A stretch of DNA of 32,797 nt from Candidatus Omnitrophota bacterium (GCA_016212005.1 JACRHP010000028.1:1-32797), one strand, 5' to 3'; positions 16,734 to 23,684 are shown, counted from the stretch's first letter. A program made the numbers and translations. The notes: generated from the letters alone by a model not told the origin.

Positions 16734-17110
16734 ATTGTCTTTCGTCGGTTCAGATGTCGATTCTTTTTTATTGTACTTCGCGCAACCGGTTGATTCAACA
16801 GAAAAGGCTTCGTTTTTTCTATTTCCGCTGCTATCCGGCGTTCCCGGGCAAGCAGCCGCGCCTTGCGTGTGCCGTAACGGCCCGCGTAAGCCCCCAAAGA
16901 CCCGTCTTCATGGATGACCCGGTGGCACGGGATGATCACGGGATACGGGTTGCGGCGCAAGGCCTGCCCGACGGCACGCACCGCTTTGGGCGAACCAATT
17001 TTTCGGGCGACCCATTGGTAAGACCTGGTTTCTCCCAATGGGATCGTCATGGTCGCCGCCAGGACTTTCCATAGGAACTTTGTTAGCGTGATTTCTGATT
17101 TATTGTTCAT
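16730..17110 (-). CDS. ogt: Methylated-DNA-protein cysteine methyltransferase (C-terminal domain type)
   Basis: A 126-residue suicide DNA-repair protein that accepts alkyl groups from O6-alkylguanine. The active-site motif is IIPC62HRVI, preceded by the DNA-binding helix-turn-helix and arginine-finger region (RSYQWVARKIGSPKAVRAVGQALRRNP). It lacks the N-terminal ribonuclease-like domain of full-length Ogt, a length shared by other single-domain MGMT proteins. The catalytic Cys separates it from alkyltransferase-like proteins, which carry Trp there. GGAGG lies six bases before the ATG. It overlaps the pilT-like gene by four bases and follows uvrC, so two DNA-repair genes adjoin. Confidence 0.92.
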   Translation of the reverse strand: MNNKSEITLTKFLWKVLAATMTIPLGETRSYQWVARKIGSPKAVRAVGQALRRNPYPVIIPCHRVIHEDGSLGAYAGRYGTRKARLLARERRIAAEIEKTKPFLLNQPVARSTIKKNRHLNRRKTI

Positions 17111-17120
17111 TCTGGCCTCC

Positions 17121-17169
17121 AGTCTTCAGACAAAATCTGACGACTGAAGTCTGATGTCTGATGACTCAA
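17121..17169. repeat. Facing heptameric arrays between uvrC and ogt
   Basis: Seven 7-bp units: AGTCTTC and AGACAAA types on the left; GACTGAA and GTCTGAT types on the right. Short complementary segments (AGTCTTC, GACTGAA) could pair. The uvrC stop codon lies at its edge. Confidence 0.75.
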
Positions 17170-18443
17170 ACTCCAAATACATTCTTATGCCGCAGCTTAC
17201 GGTGATACGAAACCGCGAAGCGGTGCGCCTCGTCGCGCACGCGCTGCAAAAGCTGCAGGGCCAGGGAATCCGGCGGCAGCTTCAGGGAATCTCTTTTACG
17301 CGGGACAAAGATTTCCTCCTCCCGCTTGGCAATCGATACGACCGGGATCTCCACCTGCAGCGCTTCCAGCGCGCGGCAGGCCGAGGACAACTGCCCCTTG
17401 CCGCCGTCGATGACGACAAGGTCCGGAAAGACCCGGCCCTCCCTTTGAAGCCGGCCGTAGCGGCGCCGGACGACCTCGGCGATCATTTCGAAATCATCGA
17501 TGCCCGCCACGTCCCTAATACGGAACCGCCGGTAATTACTCTTGTCCGGCCGGCCGTTCCAGAACGCCACCATCGCCCCGACGGCCTGGTCGCCCATGAT
17601 GTTGGAGATATCAAAAGTTTCGATCCTCTCCGGCATCCGCGGCAGACCCAGGACCCGCTGCAGCTGCTCGGCCTCTTTGAAATAGTTGATGTCTCTGGTC
17701 CCGGAATACAAGGCGCCGATGGCCCGGATCTGGTCGCGGACCTTGGCCGCCTGCTCGAACTGCTGCTCGCGGGCCATTTCTTCCATGTCCTGCTTCAGGC
17801 TTTTGTAGAGCGTGTCCTTTTTGCCCTCCAGGACCAACCGCACCCGGCGGATGTTCCTGGCGTAATCCCGACGGCTGATATTTTGGATACACGGGGCGTC
17901 GCAGAGCCCGATATGATAGTCCAGGCAAGATTGATGGGGAAACGGGTCGCAGGTGCGGAAATGAAAAATCTTGCGGATGATGGCCAGCGCTTCGCGGACC
18001 AGCCCCGCGCTGACGTAAGGCCCGTAATAGACGCTCGCTTTCTTGCGGCGGTCGTTCGGTCCCGGCACGCCGCCACGGACAAGGGCGATGCTGCGCACCA
18101 GCGCGACCCGCGGGAACGGCTCCGCGGTGATCTCGATGTACGGATAACTTTTATCGTCCTTGAGCTCGACGTTGTATTTGGGCCGGTATTTCCTGACGAG
18201 GCTCGCCTCCAGCAGAAGCGCCCCGGCCTCGCTGGGCGTGAGGATATAATCGATATCGGCTATTTCGGCAACCAGCATCTGTGTCTTGCCGAAAGCGGCC
18301 GGGCCGCGGGGACGAAAATACGACTGCACGCGCTTGCGCAGCGAAACGGCCTTGCCCACATAGATGACCCTGCCGGCGGCGTCCTTCATCAGATACACGC
18401 CGCTAGTCAATGGCAGCGCGTTGATCTTTTCTTTGATATCCAT
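17166..18443 (-). CDS. uvrC: Excinuclease ABC subunit C, short form
   Basis: The nuclease of nucleotide-excision repair that makes both incisions with UvrA/UvrB. Domains: GIY-YIG nuclease (about 10-95: SGVYLMKD...VIYVGKAVSLRKRVQSYF); a four-Cys cluster (RTCDPFPHQSCLDYHIGLC...C) like the iron-sulfur site of UvrC; a UVR helix pair (EEMAREQQFEQAAKVRDQI); and the RNase H-like 5' nuclease with FDISN, VIDGGKGQL and DEAHRFA supplying the acidic/His residues. At 425 residues it is much shorter than the usual ~600 and ends soon after the RNase H domain, so the C-terminal tandem helix-hairpin-helix domain is missing. No remnant of it follows the stop. The upstream space is a heptameric array and no ribosome site is evident. 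Confidence 0.94.
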   Translation of the reverse strand: MDIKEKINALPLTSGVYLMKDAAGRVIYVGKAVSLRKRVQSYFRPRGPAAFGKTQMLVAEIADIDYILTPSEAGALLLEASLVRKYRPKYNVELKDDKSYPYIEITAEPFPRVALVRSIALVRGGVPGPNDRRKKASVYYGPYVSAGLVREALAIIRKIFHFRTCDPFPHQSCLDYHIGLCDAPCIQNISRRDYARNIRRVRLVLEGKKDTLYKSLKQDMEEMAREQQFEQAAKVRDQIRAIGALYSGTRDINYFKEAEQLQRVLGLPRMPERIETFDISNIMGDQAVGAMVAFWNGRPDKSNYRRFRIRDVAGIDDFEMIAEVVRRRYGRLQREGRVFPDLVVIDGGKGQLSSACRALEALQVEIPVVSIAKREEEIFVPRKRDSLKLPPDSLALQLLQRVRDEAHRFAVSYHRKLRHKNVFGV

Positions 18444-18455
18444 GCTGCGTATTTC

Positions 18456-18510
18456 GTGAAGCGTGAAACGTGAAGCGCAAGCTAGATACTCTTCACGAGA
18501 TACTCTTCAC
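18456..18510. repeat. Facing heptameric arrays between murJ and uvrC
   Basis: Left: GTGAAGC, GTGAAAC, GTGAAGC. Right: an exact 14-bp duplication, (T/G)AGATACTCTTCAC, which is 2 x 7. The arms are complementary (GTGAAG/CTTCAC). The last codons of murJ (…VKSIS) are read from the right arm. Confidence 0.85.
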
Positions 18511-20073
18511 GCTTTTTATCCAGTCCCATATCTTGCGTGCCTGTTCGATCTTCAGGGCCAGACAAACCGCTCCGTAAAGGCAAACCCAGACCACGGCGAT
18601 TATCCCCAGCCGGACGGCCTCCGGGACAAAACCCAGGTAATACCAAAGCCCGAAGCCGACCAGACCCGTGGCGACGGAAGCGGCGAGCACCTTGACAAAA
18701 TACCGGCGCAGATCACCGTCAAACCCGCCGAGCCGCCGGTTCAGGATATAAAAGAGCATCAAAAAATCGACCGTGCCGGCGACCGCGCTGGCCAGGGCGA
18801 TCCCCCCCACCTTCAGCGGGAACATGAGGATAAAATTCAGGGCCGCGTTGATCGTCAGGCAAAACGCCGCGACTTTCACGGGCGTTTTCGTATCCTGCAG
18901 GGCGTAAAAGGCCATCACCAGGATCTTGATCCCGCCGAAACTGAAAAGCCCCAGCGCGTAATACGCCAGCGCCGAGGCAGTGATCGTCGTCGAATAGACA
19001 CCGAACTCGCCGCGCTCGAAAAAAACCCGGATGACGGGGTCCGCCAGCAGAACAAGCGCGATCGTGCTCGGACACATGACAAAGAATATATTCTCCAGGG
19101 AGAACATGACCGTGCGCTTGAATGAACCGGTCTCTTGGCGCTGGACAAAACCGGAAAGGGTCGGCAACAGCGCCGTGGCCATCGCCACCCCGAAGATCCC
19201 CATCGGGCACTGGATGATCCGGTTGGCGTAATAGACGGCGGAGATCCCGCCCTGCCCGACGATCGAGGCAAGCGACGCGCAAAAGGTGTCCAGCAGGACC
19301 GACAGCTGGTACACCCCGCCCCCTACCATCCGCGGGACCAACAGCTTCCCCATCTGCGCGGCGCCCGGATGATACAGCTTCTTCGGCCAGCCGCGCGGCA
19401 TGCCGACGGCAACCAAAGGTTTTAATTGAACAACCAGTTGCAGGACGCCGCCGATCAGGACCCCCACCGCCAGGCCCAGGACGGGGTCGTCCATCGTCCG
19501 CGTATAGATCAACGCGCAAACGATCATGGCGATGTTCAACAGGCACGGGCTGAACGCGGGCACGGTAAACGAACGGAAGATGAAAAGGACCGCCATGCTG
19601 TAGGCGATCAGCCCGATGAAAACCAGATACGGGAACACGAACCGCGTCAGGTTGATGGTCAGCGCCAATTTTTGGGGGTCGACGATAAACCCGGGCGCCA
19701 TCACCCGGACAATGACCGGGGCGAACACGATCCCCAGGATGGTGATCGCGCTTAAGATGATCAAAGCGAGCGCCAGCAAGACGCTGTTAAGCTCCCAAAA
19801 ATCCCTGGTGTCTTTTTTCTCCTTGTATTCGGAAAGGACCGGGACAACGGCCGCGTTGGCCGCCCCCTCACCGACCAGATCCCGGAAAAGGTTGGGGATC
19901 CTGAAAGCCACGAAAAACGCGTCCGCCCTGAACCCGGTCCCCAGGAGCTTCGCCGTGATGACGTCACGCGCGAAACCCAAAACGCGGGAAGTCAGGGTTC
20001 CCAGCGATAAAATGGAGGTCGATTGGATCAGCGAACGATGAGAGTCCGGGTGGGGCAATTTATTGGTTGACAT
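18493..20073 (-). CDS. murJ: Lipid II flippase MurJ
   Basis: A 526-residue inner-membrane MOP-superfamily transporter with about 14 hydrophobic segments that flips lipid II for peptidoglycan synthesis. The N-terminal family signature is clear: SILSLGTLTSRVLGFARDVITAKLLG, GFRADAFFVAFRIPNLFRDLVGEGA and AAVVPVLSEY. Later conserved parts are YYANRIIQCPMGIFGVAMATALLPTLS, the ERGEF motif (VFFERGEFG) and ALQDTKTPVK. I start at ATG 20073 (AGGG five bases upstream); the track start is the TTG just before. It is the first gene of the minus-strand run and diverges from rpsT; the rpsT promoter overlaps its start. The C-terminal residues are repeat-derived. Confidence 0.96.
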   Translation of the reverse strand: MSTNKLPHPDSHRSLIQSTSILSLGTLTSRVLGFARDVITAKLLGTGFRADAFFVAFRIPNLFRDLVGEGAANAAVVPVLSEYKEKKDTRDFWELNSVLLALALIILSAITILGIVFAPVIVRVMAPGFIVDPQKLALTINLTRFVFPYLVFIGLIAYSMAVLFIFRSFTVPAFSPCLLNIAMIVCALIYTRTMDDPVLGLAVGVLIGGVLQLVVQLKPLVAVGMPRGWPKKLYHPGAAQMGKLLVPRMVGGGVYQLSVLLDTFCASLASIVGQGGISAVYYANRIIQCPMGIFGVAMATALLPTLSGFVQRQETGSFKRTVMFSLENIFFVMCPSTIALVLLADPVIRVFFERGEFGVYSTTITASALAYYALGLFSFGGIKILVMAFYALQDTKTPVKVAAFCLTINAALNFILMFPLKVGGIALASAVAGTVDFLMLFYILNRRLGGFDGDLRRYFVKVLAASVATGLVGFGLWYYLGFVPEAVRLGIIAVVWVCLYGAVCLALKIEQARKIWDWIKSVKSIS

Positions 20074-20095
20074 CAATACCCTGATTTGTTATATT
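20067..20095 (+). promoter_or_regulatory. Sigma-70-type promoter of rpsT
   Basis: TTGACA, a 17-bp spacer and TATATT, with about 50 bases of leader to the rpsT ribosome site (AAGGAG). The -35 box overlaps the first codons of the divergent murJ gene. Confidence 0.65.
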
Positions 20096-20154
20096 TAGCC
20101 TTCTCAAACGCGCCCCCAAAGGGCCGCGGAAGTCTAAAAAAAGGAGTTATCCCA

Positions 20155-20418
20155 GTGCCACAAAGAAGAACAGCCATCAAGGCCCTGCGCCAGAACCGGG
20201 TCAGACATCTGCATAACCTTGATATCGCCACGGATCTGAAGAAAACCACCAAAAAATTCCTGGCTTTGATTAAGGACAAAAACACGGCGGAAGCCCAATC
20301 GGCGTTGAAACTGATCTATAAAAAGCTGGACAAGGCCGCCAAACGGAATTTGATGCACGATAACACGGCGGCCCGTCGCAAGGCGCGTTTCAGCCGGTTA
20401 GTCAACAGCATCTCGTAA
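20155..20418 (+). CDS. rpsT: 30S ribosomal protein S20
   Basis: An 87-residue, strongly basic, helical protein that binds 16S rRNA in the 30S body. The sequence PQRRTAIKALRQNRVRHLHN...KKTTKKFL...AQSALKLIYKKLDKAAKRN.MHDNTAARRKARFSRLVN follows the S20 pattern, including the conserved K-A..K-LIH-NTAARRKSRL-type C-terminal segment. I start at the GTG at 20155 because AAGGAG lies eight bases upstream and the length then matches the family; the extra 23 residues in the track lie in the promoter leader. It is monocistronic, with its own promoter, divergent from murJ and convergent with holA. No convincing terminator is seen in the 29-bp gap. Confidence 0.95.
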   Translation: MPQRRTAIKALRQNRVRHLHNLDIATDLKKTTKKFLALIKDKNTAEAQSALKLIYKKLDKAAKRNLMHDNTAARRKARFSRLVNSIS

Positions 20419-20447
20419 CCCGCCCGGCATCCCCGGCCTTTTTCACG

Positions 20448-21149
20448 TCAAATCATCCCGGAAAGTTTTACGACCAGAAGCTCCAGGGCCTGTTCAGGTT
20501 TCAGACGGCTGCGTTTGATGTTCAAGTCCGCTTCCTCGAGGGCAACCAGCCCTTTGTGAAAATTCTCGCCGGAAATCCCCGACCGCGACTTTCCCCAGAA
20601 CCAGACGAGCCCCCCCATGATCTGCAGCGGATGGTCCCCCTGGCTGAGCAAACTGTCCAAAATTTTACACGCCCCGGCCGGATCGCGCGCCGAAAGCGCG
20701 TTGGTCATGTCAAAAACGTTCTGCTGTTTGGGGGCGGGAATAACGGTGACCTGGGCGTAACCGGCCAGCTTTTTTAAAAAAGGGTTCTTGTCCCCGGCGT
20801 CGCCGGATTCCAGGATGATGTCCTGGTCTTCCTCCCCCCGGCCAAAGGCTCCCCGCGGGGAGGGAGCCTCTGGCCGTTTTTGCCGCCCGGATCGGGTAAG
20901 GAACTGAAGGAGGGCTTCTTTCCCGGAGGCATCAAGCTTATGGACGTTGCGCAGGACGACCAGCCGTTTGGCGCCGGCAACCGGCAAGGCAAGGAGCGTT
21001 TTGCGCAGGGCCTGGACGTCCGTGTCGCAGGCGTCCAGGTTATCATAGTCAAATAGAAGAGCTTCAGAAGAGAAAGCTGCCTTCGCCTTTAATTCCGCGA
21101 TTTTTTGATCTTTGACGGCGCCGTCCGGGCCCAGCACAAGATAAATCAT
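20448..21149 (-). CDS. holA: DNA polymerase III delta subunit (short form)
   Basis: The clamp-loader subunit that opens the beta clamp. The 233-residue protein has the N-terminal HolA pattern (MIYLVLGPD.., LFDYDNLDA.., LLALPVAGAKRLVVLRNV.KL) and a C-terminal helical domain (LLSQGDHPLQIMGGLVWFWGKSR...NIKRSRLKPEQALELLVVKL). HolA proteins are usually about 330-340 residues, so roughly 100 are missing, mostly from the middle. Between residues about 90 and 105 a proline/glycine-rich stretch (RPEAPSPRGAFGRG) is the translation of a palindrome, indicating an in-frame insertion. It is the last gene after bamD and lptE. No ribosome site is seen; a heptameric array precedes it. Assignment is good for the family, moderate for activity. 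Confidence 0.8.
   Translation of the reverse strand: MIYLVLGPDGAVKDQKIAELKAKAAFSSEALLFDYDNLDACDTDVQALRKTLLALPVAGAKRLVVLRNVHKLDASGKEALLQFLTRSGRQKRPEAPSPRGAFGRGEEDQDIILESGDAGDKNPFLKKLAGYAQVTVIPAPKQQNVFDMTNALSARDPAGACKILDSLLSQGDHPLQIMGGLVWFWGKSRSGISGENFHKGLVALEEADLNIKRSRLKPEQALELLVVKLSGMI
20840..20875. repeat. Palindrome inserted in-frame in holA
   Basis: GGCCAAAGGCTCCC and GGGAGCCTCTGGCC are complementary except for one pair, separated by a CG-rich loop. The insert is translated without breaking the frame. Confidence 0.75.
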
Positions 21150-21160
21150 AAAGCAGAAAT

Positions 21161-21263
21161 ATGGTGAATGGTTAATGGTAAATGGTTAATAGACGACATC
21201 GTTAATTTTCCTGATTCAAATTTTAAAACGACTTACTATACACCATTCACCATTTACTATTTA
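21161..21263. repeat. Facing heptameric arrays between lptE and holA
   Basis: Left arm: four units ATGGTNA (21161-21188). Right arm: CCATTCA, CCATTTA, CTATTTA (21243-21263). The arms are complementary, with about 54 bases of A/T-rich sequence between. The lptE stop codon lies inside the right arm. Confidence 0.88.
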
Positions 21264-21863
21264 CCAGTCTTCGACCGTACGTTCCACGATCCGGCGGGCA
21301 AGGTCTGTGATGGCGTCATCGACGGTGGACTCTTCGGATTTGGCCTGGGCCCCGGTCGTAAAATACGTCGCTTCCCCGACAAAGCCCGGTTCCGTCCATG
21401 CGGGTCCCTGTTTGCGGGTGTTCCACAACTCCAGAAAGACCGTGATGTGGATACGGTATTCCTGGACGTCGTCGTTGTCCGTGTATCTTAAGGCGGTGCG
21501 GTCATAACTCAAAAGCTCACCCTTGAGGACCAGGTCCGCCTTGTCCTCATCGGCGATCTTCAGGTTGCCGTCGAACAAAAAGCGGCTGGCGATGGCGTTT
21601 TTGACCTTTACTTCCAGCAAGGGAAGATAAAGATTGCGTCGGCCCTCCGCGGCAAAACTGATGCTGTTTTTAAACGTCTGGATATGGACCGTCTTGAAAT
21701 CGGAAGGAAGCGTGGAACGGGTGGTGTAGCCGCAACTTGAAAGAATGACCATGGACAATAGACCATAGACCATAGACTTGAAGAATCGGGACGCCGGCCG
21801 CGGCCCATGGTCGATGGTCCATGGTCGATGGTCTAGGGTCGACGGTCTATGGTCTCTTGTCAT
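21261..21863 (-). CDS. LptE-like outer-membrane lipoprotein (LPS assembly)
   Basis: A 200-residue predicted lipoprotein: after ILSSC-GYTTRSTLPSDFKTVHIQTFKN comes the LptE/RlpB-like body (VKNAIASRFLFDGNLKIADEDKADLVLKGELLSYDRTALRYTDNDDVQEYRI..VFLELWN), ending with AQAKSEESTVDDAITDLARRIVERTVEDW. LptE plugs and assembles the LptD LPS translocon. The start at 21863 is chosen because it overlaps the bamD stop as ATGA with GGAAAG upstream; the track start at 21914 lies inside bamD. The first ~42 residues are repeat-derived: MTRDHRPSTLDHRPWTIDHG comes from a nine-unit heptameric array, and the signal core MVYGLLSMVIL from the facing array. A start at that inner Met is possible but has no ribosome site. 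Confidence 0.8.
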   Translation of the reverse strand: MTRDHRPSTLDHRPWTIDHGPRPASRFFKSMVYGLLSMVILSSCGYTTRSTLPSDFKTVHIQTFKNSISFAAEGRRNLYLPLLEVKVKNAIASRFLFDGNLKIADEDKADLVLKGELLSYDRTALRYTDNDDVQEYRIHITVFLELWNTRKQGPAWTEPGFVGEATYFTTGAQAKSEESTVDDAITDLARRIVERTVEDW

Positions 21864-21866
21864 TGG
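21745..21866. repeat. Facing heptameric arrays encoding the LptE N-terminus
   Basis: Left arm: five units TAGACCA-like (21745-21779). Right arm: nine units TCGATGG/TCCATGG/TCTATGG-like (21804-21866), the longest array in the window. The arms are complementary, spaced by 24 GC-rich bases. The lptE start codon lies in the right arm, so it could be hidden in a hairpin in mRNA. Confidence 0.92.
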
Positions 21867-22822
21867 ACTTTCCGGCTGAGTTCCTGGATCTTCTTCAACG
21901 CCTCGACGGCCCACTTCGAATTCTGGAAATCATCGACGACCGTCTGGTAATAGATCAACGCGGAGCTGTACCTTTGCGTCTTTTCGTAGAACTGGGCGAT
22001 GTGGAAGTTGCTTTCGGCCTCCTTGTCCTTGAGCGTCTGGATTTGTTTCCGGGCGTTGTCGGAGAGTTCCGCGTCAGGGTAGTTCTTGACGAAATCGTTA
22101 AATTCTTTGCTCGCTTCCTGCGTCGTTTTCTGGTCATACGGGGCGTCGGTGGAGCGTTTGGCGTCACAGATGGCGATCTGGTATTTGGCCGCCCTGGCCC
22201 ATTCACTCTCGGGATAATCGTTGACGGCCTTCTCAAATTCGTCCCGGGCCTCCTGGTACAAGCCGTTTCCCAGTAAATATAACCCGATCTTGTAGCGGGA
22301 AGGCGCGGCCAGATCCCCGTAAGGGGCGTTCTTGATGACGGCCTTGAACATATCGACGATCGCGTAATCGGCGCCGGATAAAGTTTTAGCGAGCAACCCC
22401 TGCTTGTCTTTTCCCTCCATCATCCCCACGGCAATATCATACTGTTTTTTGACGATCTCGGCGGAACGCTCGCTGAACGGATATTTGTCGACGACTTCCT
22501 GGTAACTCTTGAAGGCCTCCTGGGGGTTCCCCATGGCCTGCTGGCAGACGCCGATGTAATACTGCGCGTCGGCCGCTTCGCGGGCGCGGGGATAATGCGT
22601 GATCAACTTCCGCAACTCCTGGATGGCTTCCTTGCACTTGGCTCCCTTGTAGAAGCCCAGGGCAAACTCCAATTGCTCGGCAGGGGTATCTTTAACGGCG
22701 TATTTAGGGTTGACCCAGCGGTTGGTCTCCGGCGTCCAGACCCAGAAAGCCAGTCCTTCCCTGACGCCCGGAGCAAAAAAAGACAATAAGAAGATAAATA
22801 CTAATATTCTTAGGAAATACAT
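21860..22822 (-). CDS. BamD/YfiO-like TPR protein (outer-membrane assembly)
   Basis: A 320-residue exported protein with an N-terminal signal sequence (MYFLRILVFIFLLSFFAPG...GLA) and about five TPR-like repeats: AEQLEFALGFYKGAKCKEAIQELRKLITHYP, AADAQYYIGVCQQAMGNPQEAFKSYQEVVDKYPFS, SRYKIGLYLLGNGLYQEARDEFEKAVNDYPES and NFHIAQFYEKTQRYSSALIYYQTVVDDFQNSKW. This is the BamD pattern, part of the machinery inserting beta-barrels in the outer membrane. Unlike E. coli BamD, no lipobox cysteine is seen after the signal sequence. I use ATG 22822; the track start (GTG 22840) would lie upstream of the predicted transcription start from the promoter at 22832-22860. lptE follows by ATGA overlap, giving an envelope-biogenesis pair. 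Confidence 0.85.
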   Translation of the reverse strand: MYFLRILVFIFLLSFFAPGVREGLAFWVWTPETNRWVNPKYAVKDTPAEQLEFALGFYKGAKCKEAIQELRKLITHYPRAREAADAQYYIGVCQQAMGNPQEAFKSYQEVVDKYPFSERSAEIVKKQYDIAVGMMEGKDKQGLLAKTLSGADYAIVDMFKAVIKNAPYGDLAAPSRYKIGLYLLGNGLYQEARDEFEKAVNDYPESEWARAAKYQIAICDAKRSTDAPYDQKTTQEASKEFNDFVKNYPDAELSDNARKQIQTLKDKEAESNFHIAQFYEKTQRYSSALIYYQTVVDDFQNSKWAVEALKKIQELSRKVQ

Positions 22823-22831
22823 ATGGGTCAA

Positions 22832-22860
22832 CTTTAACACACCGCCCCGGGACTTGTCAA
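22832..22860 (-). promoter_or_regulatory. Possible promoter of bamD-lptE-holA
   Basis: Perfect TTGACA (-35), a 17-bp spacer and a weak TTAAAG (-10), nine bases before the chosen bamD ATG. It would give a nearly leaderless mRNA like smpB. Confidence 0.4.
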
Positions 22861-22864
22861 CATT

Positions 22865-22901
22865 TCCCTATGGGAATCCCTATGGGAATCCCATAGAATC
22901 C
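22865..22901. repeat. Tandem 12-bp palindromic repeat
   Basis: TCCCTATGGGAA occurs twice in tandem, followed by the partial inverted unit TCCCATAGAA. Each unit is itself a TCCC-TAT-GGGA palindrome, like the hairpins around smpB. It lies directly upstream of the bamD -35 box. Confidence 0.75.
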
Positions 22902-22942
22902 AAAAAATTTTGACCGGGCAGGGCTTGTGGGAAGTGGGGTGA

Positions 22943-22976
22943 CGCCCAAGGTATCCGCCGAACGCTACCTTGGGCG
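22943..22976. terminator. Hairpin after the toxin-antitoxin pair, possible terminator
   Basis: CGCCCAAGGTA and TACCTTGGGCG form a perfect 11-bp stem with a 12-base loop, 60 bases downstream of the antitoxin stop. No T-run follows on the minus strand, so termination is uncertain. It also overlaps the end of a gene remnant. Confidence 0.45.
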
Positions 22977-23030
22977 GATAATGACCGGCGCAAAGCCGTC
23001 AATGCCGGCGTCGAGATTGCCTGCAGCTCA
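22965..23030 (-). pseudogene. Remnant duplicate of the giant protein's C-terminus
   Basis: The frame reads AGNLDAGIDGFAPVIIRPR then TAG. The giant protein has LIDTGIDGFAPVIINITP at its C-terminus, and the DNA is close to the matching stretch near 23775-23825 (ATGACCGG.GC.AAGCCGTC shared). A TGA lies directly upstream, so this is only a fragment. It lies on the same strand about 750 bases downstream of its relative, with the toxin-antitoxin pair between them. Confidence 0.55.
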
Positions 23031-23035
23031 AAACC

Positions 23036-23302
23036 TTATGCCTCTTTAAAATTCCCTGTCACAAATTTGTGGATGATGCTGGAAACGAGGGTTTGATAAG
23101 GCATGCCGTCGCGCGCGGCCCTGGCCTGGATCCCCTCAAGGTCTTTTTGAGAAAGACGGATATTGATGCGTTTGTCCTTGCGCAGGGTCTCCCGGGCCGC
23201 TTCCCGGTAATATTTTTGGGCATGAGAAAGGCCCTTAACCGATTTCCATTCTCCGCGTTCGAAAGAGGCCAGCAGTTCCTTCTCGTTTTTATCCAATTTC
23301 AT
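23036..23302 (-). CDS. CopG-type ribbon-helix-helix antitoxin
   Basis: An 88-residue DNA-binding antitoxin. The C-terminal part RINIRLSQKDLEGIQARAARDGMPYQTLVSSIIHKFVTG is a ribbon-helix-helix: a beta strand, then two helices separated by the GMPYQTL turn. The N-terminal half (EKELLASFERGEWKSV..AQKYYREAARETL) matches the CopG/DUF-type antitoxins that pair with BrnT-like toxins. It overlaps the toxin gene by four bases (ATGA), with GGAGG nine bases upstream inside the toxin 3' end. The order toxin then antitoxin is that of brnTA-like systems. It presumably represses the shared promoter at 23592. Confidence 0.85.
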   Translation of the reverse strand: MKLDKNEKELLASFERGEWKSVKGLSHAQKYYREAARETLRKDKRINIRLSQKDLEGIQARAARDGMPYQTLVSSIIHKFVTGNFKEA

Positions 23303-23580
23303 GATTTTCCCCCTCCCTGAAGATATTCCCGGGTCGCCTTTCGGCTCGGAAAAACAGTTTTCAAAAAATAGCTTTCGCTTGTTTCCGTAAACGGGACGAG
23401 GTAAACATACCCCCCGATATCCAGGATAAGCATTTTTTGATGCCGGTATTTTGGGTTAGGATTGTCGACGATATCCAGGACCCGCCCCTGTTCGATAAAA
23501 AACACAACTTCTTCAAAAGAGATGTCCCGCCCTTGAATAAGCTTTTTATTCTTGTCGATGTCCCAATCGAATCTTTTCAT
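23299..23580 (-). CDS. BrnT-like toxin (DUF497 family)
   Basis: A 93-residue protein starting MKRFDWDIDKNKKLIQGRDISFEEVVFFIEQGRVLDI, the classic opening of BrnT/DUF497 toxins, which have a RelE-like fold and act as ribonucleases. It continues with YRHQKMLILDIGGYVYLVPFTETSESYFLKTVFPSRKATREYL, the central sheet and C-terminal helix. The track start at 23622 (TTG) lies upstream; a near-perfect promoter occupies that segment, so the ATG at 23580 is the probable start with a very short leader. The antitoxin gene follows with a 4-bp overlap. The pair sits between the giant-protein gene and bamD and may be recently acquired. Confidence 0.85.
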   Translation of the reverse strand: MKRFDWDIDKNKKLIQGRDISFEEVVFFIEQGRVLDIVDNPNPKYRHQKMLILDIGGYVYLVPFTETSESYFLKTVFPSRKATREYLQGGGKS

Positions 23581-23591
23581 CCGCCATGGAA

Positions 23592-23619
23592 AGTATATCA
23601 TTTGTGTGCCTTTTGTCAA
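23592..23619 (-). promoter_or_regulatory. Promoter of the toxin-antitoxin operon
   Basis: TTGACA, a 16-bp spacer and TATACT. The -10 ends eleven bases before the toxin ATG, so the leader is only a few bases. This excludes the earlier track start for the toxin. Confidence 0.7.
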
Positions 23620-23684
23620 CAAGACTTCGGGGAGAATTCATGTCTGATCGGGGGATTGGAACAAACGGCTCGGGGATGCGCCGG

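Noticed and set aside
17121-17169. Frameshift explaining the short uvrC
   Set aside because: No helix-hairpin-helix coding potential in any frame remains between the stop and ogt; only the repeat array is there.
17154-18473. 439-residue plus-strand ORF antisense to uvrC
   Set aside because: Shadow of a GC-rich gene: the minus-strand frame has full UvrC motifs, while this frame is low-complexity and matches nothing.
20419-20447. Bidirectional terminator between rpsT and holA
   Set aside because: Only a 4-bp CCGG pairing before a T-run; too weak to call.
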